Shown here piece after piece: positions 51,195-59,184 of a stretch of 64,000 nucleotides of DNA. Source of the DNA: an uncultured Eubacteriales bacterium. Its GTDB lineage: Bacteria; Bacillota; Clostridia; Christensenellales; Aristaeellaceae. Numbering within the stretch: position 1 is the stretch's first letter; each line of letters opens with the position of its first letter. A model generated the notes under the pieces. It was not told the DNA's origin. It was given only the letters and a program-made list of their open reading frames with translations, and did not search any database. The position numbers were made by a program, and so were the translations under genes. The DNA lies in the NCBI GenBank assembly GCA_900315315.1, contig OMYT01000024.1:1-64000 (forward strand). Reading direction: 5' to 3'.

Positions 51195-51424
51195 TCCCAC
51201 TTCACCGGCTTTCCGCAAACACAACAAAACAAATCTGGGTTCATTATGCTCTGCAACTTATAACCACAATTACCGCACCGTTTGTTACCGTATTCGTCTG
51301 TTGTCGGTTCAATCCCTTTCTGCGCTTGCAGCATGGCAATGGCATCGTCTATCGGTTCCCACATGGTTGATGGGAGAAAACGTTTAAGTTCAATCAGCCC
51401 TTTGCTTACATTTTCAATGTCCAT
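51191..51424 (-). CDS. zinc-ribbon protein
   Basis: 77 aa. VSKGLIELKRFLPSTMWEPI then RCGNCGYKLQSIMNP and FCCVCGKPVKWE. The end codons plus the following start form the repeated junction GGTGAAGTGGGAATG. Confidence 0.6.
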   Translation of the reverse strand: MDIENVSKGLIELKRFLPSTMWEPIDDAIAMLQAQKGIEPTTDEYGNKRCGNCGYKLQSIMNPDLFCCVCGKPVKWE

Positions 51425-51446
51425 TTTTTCAACACTCCCACAACAA

Positions 51447-51641
51447 TTAATAAGGCCACATTGCTCTCATACATCTTGTAATTGCTTCCGTAATTTCTTT
51501 TCCGCATACTTTCACCGTTTTATCCCCAATCGTTATTCTTACCATATCACTATCTGGCCCTGAATCTCTGACTACTACACGAGGATTTTCAAATGCTTTA
51601 TCTCTTTCCTCATAGTCCATCAACTCAATTCGTACATCCAT
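51447..51641 (-). CDS. small protein
   Basis: 64 aa. MDVRIELMDYEERDKAFENP, VRITIGDKTVKVCGKEITEA. Beta-rich; overlaps the primase-like gene by 17 bases. Confidence 0.55.
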   Translation of the reverse strand: MDVRIELMDYEERDKAFENPRVVVRDSGPDSDMVRITIGDKTVKVCGKEITEAITRCMRAMWPY

Positions 51642-52194
51642 GCTTGCAACACTCCATTAAACAGTTTTCAACGAATCGCTTTGCAGCTGGTATGGTTTTT
51701 ATTGCCTGGCAAAACTGCTCGTTCCACGCTTCATCCGGCGTCTGCGGCACATTTCTGTCCCTTTGTTCTTCAAGCTTACAAAGAATTTCATCCGCAACCA
51801 GGAACAAATCAAATTTCATCTTGTCCTTCCATGCTTCCGCCTCAATAGCTTCCTTTCGCATTTTAACAGCCATTTCAGCGCGTCTTGATTCTTCCGGATC
51901 GATCTTGCCGTCAAGATCCAGACCAAGGTGGAAGGCACTGTTTATCCACGCTACGGTATCTTTGAACGACGTTTTGTGATATTCCTGGGCAAACTTAATA
52001 ACATCCCCACCGGACTTACAAACGTGGCAGTAGTATCCACGGTCGCCTTTATAAAGGACACAATTGAAATCTTTTCCGCCGTGAATTGGGCACTGACATC
52101 TTCCGTGTCGGATTTCAAGGCCAAGCGCCTGGCCTATGTCCAGCGCAGACACAGATGATTTAATCTTGTCAACCGCTAACACTAATGCATTCAT
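51625..52194 (-). CDS. CHC2 zinc-finger primase fragment-like protein
   Basis: 189 aa. Zinc finger CQCPIHGGKDFNCVLYKGDR, YYCHVCKSGGDVIKFAQE (C-H-C-C) is the DnaG-type CHC2 fold; the rest is helical. No TOPRIM domain, so it probably supplies DNA recognition while catalysis lies in the DUF927 protein or the host. Confidence 0.8.
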   Translation of the reverse strand: MNALVLAVDKIKSSVSALDIGQALGLEIRHGRCQCPIHGGKDFNCVLYKGDRGYYCHVCKSGGDVIKFAQEYHKTSFKDTVAWINSAFHLGLDLDGKIDPEESRRAEMAVKMRKEAIEAEAWKDKMKFDLFLVADEILCKLEEQRDRNVPQTPDEAWNEQFCQAIKTIPAAKRFVENCLMECCKHGCTN

Positions 52195-52381
52195 ATCTTT
52201 GCTGCGAACGGATATGTTCGATGATGTCGTTTATTGTTCCTTTAACATACAAACATCCACCAACAAAACTAATTGTCGTTATCGGATTGTCCGGATCATC
52301 ATCGTCTGTAATCCATCGAATAAGATCTGGATTAATATAAACAAACTTTCCACTAGTATCCATCAACCTTACAAGATTCAT
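52169..52381 (-). CDS. small protein
   Basis: 70 aa, ATG at 52381 with AAAGGGG 8 bases upstream. MNLVRLMDTSGKFVYINPDL and ISFVGGCLYVKGTINDIIEH. Small beta domain often found with phage replication genes. Confidence 0.6.
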   Translation of the reverse strand: MNLVRLMDTSGKFVYINPDLIRWITDDDDPDNPITTISFVGGCLYVKGTINDIIEHIRSQQRYECISVSG

Positions 52382-52382
52382 A

Positions 52383-53783
52383 TTAAAACCCCTTTGCAAT
52401 AACTGCTCCAATTTTCCTGTAGCTGCGGCGTCTTTCTTTATAGGCTTTCATACAATAGTCAATGTCTTCATCCACAAAATCCATCACGATTGGCATATCT
52501 TTTCCTTCAGCCGTACGACGGATCCGACCAACTGCCTGTTCAATTACGGTGCTGTATTTTGCCGGGCTTGCAAGAAACAATCTATCCAAGCATGGAATAT
52601 CAAGTCCTTCCTTTGCCAGACTGTATGACGCGAACAAATACTTATACTTCCCTGTTCGCATATTCTCAATTGCCTGTTCACGTTTAGCTTTTGCTTCTTT
52701 GCTGGTCATCTTTCCGTTGATAAATGCGCTCTCCTCTTGCATTTCGTACGGCAACAGCATCCGTATCGCTTCAAGCTGATTGAGACGGTCTGAAAGAATT
52801 AAACAGCTATGCCCTTTGCAATTCATAATCTCACGAGCGATCTGCCTATTTCGGTCAGGATGTGTTGTAATGTATTCAATCAACTTTGCGTAGCTCTTTG
52901 TGCCATCTGGATTCAGACACTTATCCTCGTCAAGCTTAATCCCTGTCGTTTTTTCATACACCTTAACATTCATAACGCGATCCGCAATGGCTGCATCCGG
53001 CACCTCATAAGCGACTTTCCCGATCAATGCAAATGTTGCGCGAATCAAGCCATCACTTCGAGCCGGTGTAGCCGTTAATCCGATCTTGTGCCTGGCAGAC
53101 AGATGGTTTAGAACCTTCTCGTACCTGGTAAAAGACGTTGCAGAACTACTTACGCGATGGCATTCATCTACGATCACAACATCCCAGTAATCTCGGTACT
53201 GTGTAAGTTCCAGGTTTGCCATGGTCTGTACAGTCGCAAACGTAACGCCTGAGCCAACGTTTACTTTCCCTTCCGTAATGGTCCCGATCAAGTTCTCGTC
53301 CATGTATTGCAGTGCTCGGTCGCGGCTCTGGTTCAGCAGATCTGCCGTATGGCATAGCCACAATGCGCGGCGGCGAAAGGCCTTGATCAGTGCAATCCCC
53401 ATTTGCGTCTTTCCTGATCCAGTTGTCGCTTTCAGGATTCCGTACTTTGCTTCGATCATCCGAATGACAGCTTCTTTTTGATAGTCATACAACGCCATGC
53501 TTTTACCGCCATAGCTGATGATCGTATCCTGTCTGAAGTCAGTGTAAAGTGTAGTTCCTTTAAGCAGAGGCATGATCTCTCGGCAAACACCAAACGGAAG
53601 GATCAGCGTGTTCCCGTTCCATTCAAAAAGCCGTAGCTCCTTCGGCGTCCGTCCAACCCAGTATCCCATACGCTGTTTCTTTTCATATTCAGGATTTGGG
53701 AATCGCAGGTTTTCTTTTACCCAGGACACAACCTCATCCGAAGGATCTTCAATGAAAATTCGGTTTGCTATTGTTGTGTTCAT
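52383..53783 (-). CDS. SF2 DEAD/DEAH helicase (UvsW-like)
   Basis: 466 aa. ATG at 53783 overlaps the upstream stop (ATGA). Q-like YDYQKEAV, Walker A LKATTGSGKTQMG, DECH box VVIVDECHRVSS, motif III GLTATPARSDG, motif VI IEQAVGRIRRTAEG. Acts in branch migration or replication restart in phages of this type. Confidence 0.88.
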   Translation of the reverse strand: MNTTIANRIFIEDPSDEVVSWVKENLRFPNPEYEKKQRMGYWVGRTPKELRLFEWNGNTLILPFGVCREIMPLLKGTTLYTDFRQDTIISYGGKSMALYDYQKEAVIRMIEAKYGILKATTGSGKTQMGIALIKAFRRRALWLCHTADLLNQSRDRALQYMDENLIGTITEGKVNVGSGVTFATVQTMANLELTQYRDYWDVVIVDECHRVSSSATSFTRYEKVLNHLSARHKIGLTATPARSDGLIRATFALIGKVAYEVPDAAIADRVMNVKVYEKTTGIKLDEDKCLNPDGTKSYAKLIEYITTHPDRNRQIAREIMNCKGHSCLILSDRLNQLEAIRMLLPYEMQEESAFINGKMTSKEAKAKREQAIENMRTGKYKYLFASYSLAKEGLDIPCLDRLFLASPAKYSTVIEQAVGRIRRTAEGKDMPIVMDFVDEDIDYCMKAYKERRRSYRKIGAVIAKGF

Positions 53784-54220
53784 ACATCGTCTCCCCATAC
53801 GTCGCTGGAATCCAGCCACTTTTCCAGTGACCATGTCTGTTGTTCAAAATCTTTTTCTGTCAACTGAGTTCTGCCACGATGCTTTAACGTCTCAATACGT
53901 TCAATATTAATCATCCGAATTTCATCAGTGCCTGAAATGTTTACTTTCAAAGCAAAGTAGCAAAGCTCTCCGGTCCTCCTGGTGAACATTCGCATAGCGT
54001 ACTTTTGGTTCTCTTCTACGCGCCTAAAAGGAAAAGTATTATTCTCACAAACCTTGCAATCGATCAGCGTATGGAACTTTCCTTTCACTGCGATAATGTC
54101 TGCTGGCTGACCGGATTTGTTCTGCTGCATAACATGGCACCAGAACCCGTTTTGATAAAGAATCTCGGCAAGTTCCTGCTCAAATCTTCCACCAACGGTC
54201 CGGTTATCTGTCTTCTGCAC
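53780..54220 (-). CDS. RecU/Hjc-like Holliday junction resolvase
   Basis: 146 aa. GTG at 54220, AGGAG 7 bases upstream. GGRFEQELAEILYQNGFWCH, SGQPADIIAVKG and HTLIDCKVCEN give the E-(D)-ExK-like resolvase core (K in CKV). Would resolve recombination intermediates before packaging. Confidence 0.75.
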   Translation of the reverse strand: MQKTDNRTVGGRFEQELAEILYQNGFWCHVMQQNKSGQPADIIAVKGKFHTLIDCKVCENNTFPFRRVEENQKYAMRMFTRRTGELCYFALKVNISGTDEIRMINIERIETLKHRGRTQLTEKDFEQQTWSLEKWLDSSDVWGDDV

Positions 54221-54224
54221 AGGA

Positions 54225-54509
54225 TCACTCCTCTTCCAGCTTGTCGTAGAACATCTCAATTTCCATCTTTCCGACAACCGGCTTCAGATCCTTGAATGTC
54301 CGGCCATAAAAGTTCAAAAGCTGTTCCTCGTTGATCCAGAACGCAGGAGTAATGCACCGCCCGATTTCATTATTGCTTTTCTTTGTCTTGCACAGGACAT
54401 AATCACCAATATGAAGCGGAACACCTTCCGGTGCCCGGAAGGTATACTGAACGCCACAATTCGGGTGTTTAATGAGTACGATTTTGATTTCCTTCATGAT
54501 TTCCTCCAT
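54225..54509 (-). CDS. small protein
   Basis: 94 aa, ATG at 54509 after AAAGGAG. PNCGVQYTFRAPEGVPLHIG and DYVLCKTKKSNNEIGRCITP look like an SH3/OB-type beta barrel. Set among recombination genes; possibly nucleic-acid binding. Confidence 0.6.
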   Translation of the reverse strand: MEEIMKEIKIVLIKHPNCGVQYTFRAPEGVPLHIGDYVLCKTKKSNNEIGRCITPAFWINEEQLLNFYGRTFKDLKPVVGKMEIEMFYDKLEEE

Positions 54510-54581
54510 GGTTTTCTCCTTTCTGTTTCGTCTTCGGATGCTGTGTCTCTGCACCATCCTTAATCCGAAGTAAATATTCAT

Positions 54582-54840
54582 GATGCGGGTGAGGATTTGC
54601 ACCTCACATGGCTATTACGTATGTTGGTTTTATCCTGCCGCCAGCCAACAAGCTGCGTCTACTATTGTCTTCCTGGCTTACCTGTCCAGTGCTGCCATGG
54701 TCAGCCGACTTTACCATGTTTCTGATCTCACCGGTTACTTCGGCATCTTGATTTTCACATGTCTATTCCGCCACCGCATCATGCTATATCACAGGACGTT
54801 CCTGGATCGGTTTCCAATCTTCAGAACACATGTGGCATCA
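54582..54840 (-). ncRNA. candidate structured RNA with tRNA-like ends
   Basis: No convincing gene in 54510-54845. GATGCGG (54780-54774) pairs with CCGCATC (54588-54582), extendable to 10 bp. It is abutted by a hairpin GTGAGG-TGCAAAT-CCTCAC (54607-54589) whose loop is T-loop like. A D-arm-like GGCGGAATAGACATG follows the 5' strand. Further hairpins (GATTGG/CCGATC, CATGG/CCATG, CTGG/CCAG) fill the ~165 nt insert. A 37-codon frame inside (MVKSADHGSTGQ...) has a weak site. Confidence 0.4.
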
Positions 54841-54845
54841 CCTCC

Positions 54846-55238
54846 TCAAAAAGGAAGTTCTCCGTCCATGTTTACAGGTGTCATGTTTGGCTGCACGTCT
54901 CCGGAAGAAGACTGCTTTGAACCACAAAAATGAGTATTAGATACGAGCAAAACAATCTTGCTGCGTTTCTGCCCGTCCTGATTTTCCCATTCTTCAGTGT
55001 TTAGTTTTCCTTCAACGGCAATCTCCTGCCCCTTCTTGAAGTACTTGCTGATAAATTCTGCCTGTCCTGAAAAAGTTTTGCATTCAAGAAAACATTTGTT
55101 TTCCTTCTCATTGTTTTCACGGTCCTTATACTTTTCACTCCAGGCAATCCGGAAATTAAGCACCTTTGCTCCAGAGTTTGTTTCCTTCAGTTCAGGATCT
55201 GCTACCATACGTCCCTGCATAACCAGATGATTAACCAT
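54846..55238 (-). CDS. ssb: single-stranded DNA-binding protein
   Basis: 130 aa. OB fold: MVNHLVMQGRMVADPELKET, LNFRIAWSEKYKDRENNEKE, FSGQAEFISKYFKKGQEIAV. Ends in the canonical acidic tip MDGELPF. Coats ssDNA and recruits partners. Confidence 0.92.
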   Translation of the reverse strand: MVNHLVMQGRMVADPELKETNSGAKVLNFRIAWSEKYKDRENNEKENKCFLECKTFSGQAEFISKYFKKGQEIAVEGKLNTEEWENQDGQKRSKIVLLVSNTHFCGSKQSSSGDVQPNMTPVNMDGELPF

Positions 55239-55253
55239 TTCTTTTCCTCCTTG

Positions 55254-55874
55254 TTACTCGGCATCAGCCATAAGTTCCGCAGCCAGGTTGTCCTGCTGTT
55301 CTTCGTGAGATTCCTGAGCGGCTTCCATTTCTGCCTTTTTCTTCTGTCCACAATCCACACAGAGTTGCTTCCCGTATTTCTGCTTGCTTGCGGCAACGAT
55401 CTGTTCTGCCGTAAAGTTACTGACACCAACGATTTCTTTGCCACATTCGGCACACTTGAAAGTCTTTGGTGCCTTTCCGTCTTTCGGGATAAAATCGCGA
55501 ATACGGATTCCATCCGTCAATTCATTCTTGCTTGGATTTCTTACGCCGTGCTCAATCCATAGCTGGATCTTTTTCCCTTCTAGTGCATTAGCAGTTACCT
55601 GCTTGTACAGCCGCTTCAGCGTCTGGCGATTTGTGCTGTTAACAATCAGCGGGCGAACCTCACTGATCCCTGGAACAGACTCTTCCGCAAACGTCAACAC
55701 GTTTTTGATCTCTTTTCCTCTGGACAGGGTAACCTTGCCACGATAAATGTTTTTAATCGTCAGCACCGGTTCAATGCCTTCAGCAATATCATCCGCGCCC
55801 ATGTATTCACTGTCTCGCTGAAGGTACTCGTCTCCTTTAAGCGGCCGCATGTGTTCAAGGTCCTTCGTAATCAT
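55254..55874 (-). CDS. zinc-ribbon protein of the recombination cluster
   Basis: 206 aa. N-terminal ~130 residues are beta-rich (PVLTIKNIYRGKVTLSRGKE, IQLWIEHGVRNPSKNELTDG); then CAECGKEIVGVSNF and CVDCGQKKK. Fixed neighbour of SSB and RecE-like genes in Clostridia phages, so a DNA-metabolism role is likely. Confidence 0.65.
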   Translation of the reverse strand: MITKDLEHMRPLKGDEYLQRDSEYMGADDIAEGIEPVLTIKNIYRGKVTLSRGKEIKNVLTFAEESVPGISEVRPLIVNSTNRQTLKRLYKQVTANALEGKKIQLWIEHGVRNPSKNELTDGIRIRDFIPKDGKAPKTFKCAECGKEIVGVSNFTAEQIVAASKQKYGKQLCVDCGQKKKAEMEAAQESHEEQQDNLAAELMADAE

Positions 55875-55876
55875 CT

Positions 55877-56689
55877 TTAAATCTCCTCTCCTAATTCATT
55901 CAACATCCACCCGGGAACAAATGCATCATTCGGTACATCGCTGACGTATCCCGGGTACATATCCAGTACTTTGCAGTTATGATACTTGCCAAGCAATTCA
56001 TGGAACTTCGTCACGCCAGCATTCATAACTTCCTCACTGACCTCAATCACATTCACGCTGTATGGCGCCTTCTTTTCCTGGGCAACAAACAAGAATCCAG
56101 GGCGCTTCCGCAGCTTCTTTGCATGCATCACGCCTTCCGTATACATGCCGGCCTGAAAGTAATATCCCATCTTCCAGATATCGCTGTTAAACCGGAAAGT
56201 ATCTGCGCACTGTGTTGTCTTGTAATCCACAACGTACCAGCGACGATTATACTTCACCAGTCTGTCCGTCTTGATCTTGCATTTTTCTCCTGTCTCCGGA
56301 TCCGTCCAGAAAAATGCCTGTTCAGTTTCGCCTTTCCCATAAATCAGCTTGTTCGCGAGCTTGCATTGTTCAATAGCGTTTGCCATTTCACGCATAATTT
56401 CAACATCTTCAGCGCTTACAATGGTTTTACCGGCCGTTGCTTCCTGATATTCTTCCCAGGCTTTTTTCCCTTCTTTTGTCCGGCGGTCAATCTGTGGTGC
56501 AATCGCGTACTCTGCACCAAAGTCCTTCGGTTCCAGGACCATCTTATGGCAAGCGCTACCGAAAACCATTGCAGGCGTTTGTTCTACAGGATGTTCTAGA
56601 AAATATTTAAACTTTTCCGGGCTGTCCTCCATCTTCCAAAGATCGCTTCTACGAATTCCTTCTGCAATGTTGTACTCTTGTTCATTCAT
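55877..56689 (-). CDS. RecE-like exonuclease (DUF3799, PD-(D/E)XK)
   Basis: 270 aa, ATG at 56689 with GGAGG 11 bases upstream; an ATG 18 bases earlier has no site. Motifs: MVFGSACHKMVLEP, CKIKTDRLVKYNRRWYVVDY then KTT (D...DYK). Acts as 5'-3' exonuclease supplying ssDNA for annealing. Confidence 0.82.
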   Translation of the reverse strand: MNEQEYNIAEGIRRSDLWKMEDSPEKFKYFLEHPVEQTPAMVFGSACHKMVLEPKDFGAEYAIAPQIDRRTKEGKKAWEEYQEATAGKTIVSAEDVEIMREMANAIEQCKLANKLIYGKGETEQAFFWTDPETGEKCKIKTDRLVKYNRRWYVVDYKTTQCADTFRFNSDIWKMGYYFQAGMYTEGVMHAKKLRKRPGFLFVAQEKKAPYSVNVIEVSEEVMNAGVTKFHELLGKYHNCKVLDMYPGYVSDVPNDAFVPGWMLNELGEEI

Positions 56690-56907
56690 AACTTCTGTGT
56701 CCTCCATAAAATAGGATTGAATAACATCAATGTGCCACCATATTCATCTGCGACCTGCAACGCCTTTTCCTTGTCCCTTGTTGTCCATGCATTGCTCAGA
56801 TGATCGTCCCATCGAACCGTGCCAAGAAACGTTCCGTAACCGGCCAGATATTTGCCGTCCTTTTCAATCACCAGGCACGTCTTTGTCCGAATGATGTCCA
56901 GTTTCAT
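56686..56907 (-). CDS. small protein
   Basis: 73 aa. MKLDIIRTKTCLVIEKDGKY, AWTTRDKEKALQVADEYGGT. Small alpha/beta fold. Overlaps the nuclease start by 4 bases. Confidence 0.6.
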   Translation of the reverse strand: MKLDIIRTKTCLVIEKDGKYLAGYGTFLGTVRWDDHLSNAWTTRDKEKALQVADEYGGTLMLFNPILWRTQKL

Positions 56908-57034
56908 TTTTCTGTTTCTTCATCTCCTCTAACTTTACATGTATACTTTCCGAATATCTTTCGGACCACCATCCTGCGAACATCACCGTACCAACAACAC
57001 CGGATACCCATCCGGCCAGGAAATACCAGATCAA
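56864..57034 (-). CDS. small membrane protein, TTG start
   Basis: 56 aa: (M)IWYFLAGWVSGVVGTVMFAGWW then charged SERYSESIHVKLEEMKKQKN. TTG at 57034, GGAG 8 bases upstream. One transmembrane helix at the extreme N-terminus. Overlaps the next gene by 44 bases. Confidence 0.65.
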   Translation of the reverse strand: MIWYFLAGWVSGVVGTVMFAGWWSERYSESIHVKLEEMKKQKNETGHHSDKDVPGD

Positions 57035-57046
57035 TGCATCATCTCC

Positions 57047-57175
57047 TTACAAATTCCATAAGTCCCGAATAATCAAAACCGCAAAGAAAATCGTGACAAG
57101 AGCTACAGCAATCAATGAATATCCTTGCCATGGTTGTAAAACAAATCCATTTATGTTCCACACATTAGCTGACAT
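57047..57175 (-). CDS. 42-aa membrane peptide
   Basis: MSANVWNINGFVLQPWQGYS then LIAVALVTIFFAVLIIRD. ATG at 57175 with GGAG 8 bases upstream; an in-frame ATG at 57262 (site AAGGGG) would add 29 residues. The palindrome ATCACGTTACGTAAT (57189-57203) lies just upstream. The gap 57278-57398 shows no gene. Confidence 0.6.
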   Translation of the reverse strand: MSANVWNINGFVLQPWQGYSLIAVALVTIFFAVLIIRDLWNL

Positions 57176-57398
57176 TTCTGTTTCTCCTATCACGTTACGT
57201 AATATTGATGGGGATTTAAAAAGCCGATTAACGGCTCCGGCTGCTCCCCGACCGGTTGGCATAGTTCCCCTTTCCATTATGTCCCATTAGAAGAAAGTTG
57301 AAAAAGAAGGAAGCTTTCGAGGGGAACGCACGAGAGGTTTTGTGCTCTGGCTTATAGCCATTGCCTTATTATGGTTTATCGGCATTGCCGATGATCAA

Positions 57399-57632
57399 TC
57401 ATATTCTGGATCTCCTGTTCTTGTACCGTTGCTTATACCAGATCTGACGAAGCTTTGCGTCGCTGACGGTACCGTACTTTGCATTCTCCTTTTGTATCAG
57501 TTCCCTGCGTTCTTTATTCTTCGCTTCAAACGCAAGATATTTTTCGCATTTACCATGACAGTCGCTGGAACGGTCCTGGCAATCTGGCAAGCACGGGTTG
57601 TCCTTTGACGGCGCATGATTGAATCTGTTCAT
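57399..57632 (-). CDS. Cys/His phage protein
   Basis: 77 aa. CLPDCQDRSSDCHGKCEKYL motif then a basic helix (KLRQIWYKQRYKNRRSR). Family common in Bacillota phages; likely metal-binding. Confidence 0.65.
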   Translation of the reverse strand: MNRFNHAPSKDNPCLPDCQDRSSDCHGKCEKYLAFEAKNKERRELIQKENAKYGTVSDAKLRQIWYKQRYKNRRSRI

Positions 57633-57635
57633 CTG

Positions 57636-58136
57636 TCAGTTCCCCCACTTTCCAAGATTATACGGGCAAAGGAACTGCCCTTTGTAATCTTCAAGCGGGA
57701 GAATCACTGTAAGTAACTGGAATAACCCGCAGCTTTCACAATCCGTATCGTCCAGTGTACAATCCTTGCACGTTGCTCTCGCGTAATCCACAAGTTCCCG
57801 AAACTCTTCCTTCTGCATCACAACGTTCGTGGTGCTCGGCGTAGCTTTCGGTGTCAGTCGCATTTCAAAATCCATCGCCGTGTTCTGAAGCTGCTTTCTC
57901 TGATTCAGCGGGATCGTCCGCCTGATCTCATTCAGCAGTTCATCCGACTTGTCAGCAAGTTCCTTCATTCTTTCAGAACCGTTCACCACCATTTCAAGAC
58001 GATCTGAAAGTTCTTCCCGCAGGTCACTCAGAACAGTCGCGGCATAGGACATCAGAATCATGCTCATCTTCTCTGAACGGGTAAGCTTCACCGCATCGTC
58101 ATTCGACGGTTCCCTGAGTTTTTTCACAATCACCAT
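57636..58136 (-). CDS. DUF5651-like protein
   Basis: 166 aa. Long helices (~10-90), then CKDCTLDDTDCESCGLFQLL, typical of the DUF5651 C-terminal Cys block. Overlaps the upstream gene by 7 bases. Function unknown. Confidence 0.65.
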   Translation of the reverse strand: MVIVKKLREPSNDDAVKLTRSEKMSMILMSYAATVLSDLREELSDRLEMVVNGSERMKELADKSDELLNEIRRTIPLNQRKQLQNTAMDFEMRLTPKATPSTTNVVMQKEEFRELVDYARATCKDCTLDDTDCESCGLFQLLTVILPLEDYKGQFLCPYNLGKWGN

Positions 58137-58654
58137 CCGTAATCACCTACCCATTCCAAGTAATCTGTCATGACATACCCATAATTTGTCATGCACCATT
58201 CACTGCTGTAGATCGTGATGGTCACTTCCGTCATCGGCTTCAGCCAGGTTCTCACCTTCCCGCCGATTCCTTTCCTTGCCGCCAGCCGTCCGTTGCTGAC
58301 GACAATGGCTTTCTGGTTCATCCGGACTGGTTCGTCGTACACAATATGCTGTGCGCTGATCCATCCTTCTGTTTCCTCTGCCGGAACATTAATGACGTGA
58401 ATGTATCCGTTCTTTTCCTTCCCGTCTGTTTCAAGTTTGGTCCCGAGAATCGATCCGCCGAAACCGTCTGAAGTTTTCTTTGGCTTTTCCCGGATGCAGA
58501 CGTACGATTCCGGATCGCACATCACCCAGCAGTCCTCCGCCAGGCCAATATCAGTCAGTAAGAGTAATACGCCGACCACGATTAGTGATATAATAAAGAA
58601 TTCAAAAAGTGCAATGAGCAGCCTACCCTTGTTAGACCGGGAAAAAATTTTCAT
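58130..58654 (-). CDS. membrane-anchored double SH3-like protein
   Basis: 174 aa. One transmembrane helix (~11-38, LLIALFEFFIISLIVVGVLL); two SH3b-like units (YVCIREKPKKTSDGFGG and LAARKGIGGKVRTWLKPMTE). The outer part should face the wall. Unexpected within a recombination operon; may be a superinfection-exclusion or wall-sensing factor. Confidence 0.65.
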   Translation of the reverse strand: MKIFSRSNKGRLLIALFEFFIISLIVVGVLLLLTDIGLAEDCWVMCDPESYVCIREKPKKTSDGFGGSILGTKLETDGKEKNGYIHVINVPAEETEGWISAQHIVYDEPVRMNQKAIVVSNGRLAARKGIGGKVRTWLKPMTEVTITIYSSEWCMTNYGYVMTDYLEWVGDYGW

Positions 58655-58675
58655 CGTAAATAGCTCCTCATATTT

Positions 58676-59155
58676 TCATGCTTCATTTTCCTGGAGAATC
58701 TCAAGTGCTTTTTCAATTTCTACTTTCGCCCCTGTCCATTCAAGAACATTCCTATATTTGCCCATGTAGCTATTCAATTCTTTCTGCGCCTGCTCACGCA
58801 ATGCGTCTCTTCCGTTCTGTGTGCGAATTAACACCGCTGTGCTTTCATACTGTGAATTGTCTACCTGGGCCACTTTGAAAAAAGCACGGATTGGTTCTTT
58901 TTCCTTTAAACTGGTTTCTTCCGGAATCATCAGAAGGCTGTTAATCATGCATCTGCCCTGCTGTTTCCGCCAGTTCTCTGCTGCCTTTGTATCGTCCCAT
59001 TCAAAGTCATCATGAAGAGGTGCATTCTTCGGACGACTGACTTCAACCAGGTTTTCAGCGTTCAACTGTCCTGTTTTTGCAAGCTTGTTCATAACCTTCG
59101 CAGCTTTTTCCGGATCGGCTTTAAAGTTGTATCCAATCCGCCATTTGTAAACCAT
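58676..59155 (-). CDS. phage protein, basic helical
   Basis: 159 aa. ATG at 59155 with AAAGGAGG upstream; the frame is open farther up through the repeat array but that part is not protein-like. MVYKWRIGYNFKADPEKAAK, VMNKLAKTGQLNAENLVEVS then TALIRTQ-like VLIRTQNGRDALREQAQKEL. Found with the next gene's family; unknown role. Confidence 0.65.
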   Translation of the reverse strand: MVYKWRIGYNFKADPEKAAKVMNKLAKTGQLNAENLVEVSRPKNAPLHDDFEWDDTKAAENWRKQQGRCMINSLLMIPEETSLKEKEPIRAFFKVAQVDNSQYESTAVLIRTQNGRDALREQAQKELNSYMGKYRNVLEWTGAKVEIEKALEILQENEA

Positions 59156-59184
59156 TCCATTTCCTCCTTTATTCTTGTGAATCC

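Noticed and set aside
54582-54780. tmRNA or group I intron in tRNA-Leu
   Set aside because: No tmRNA 5' consensus or tag frame, and no P7/GACTA core. Kept only as a structured-RNA candidate.
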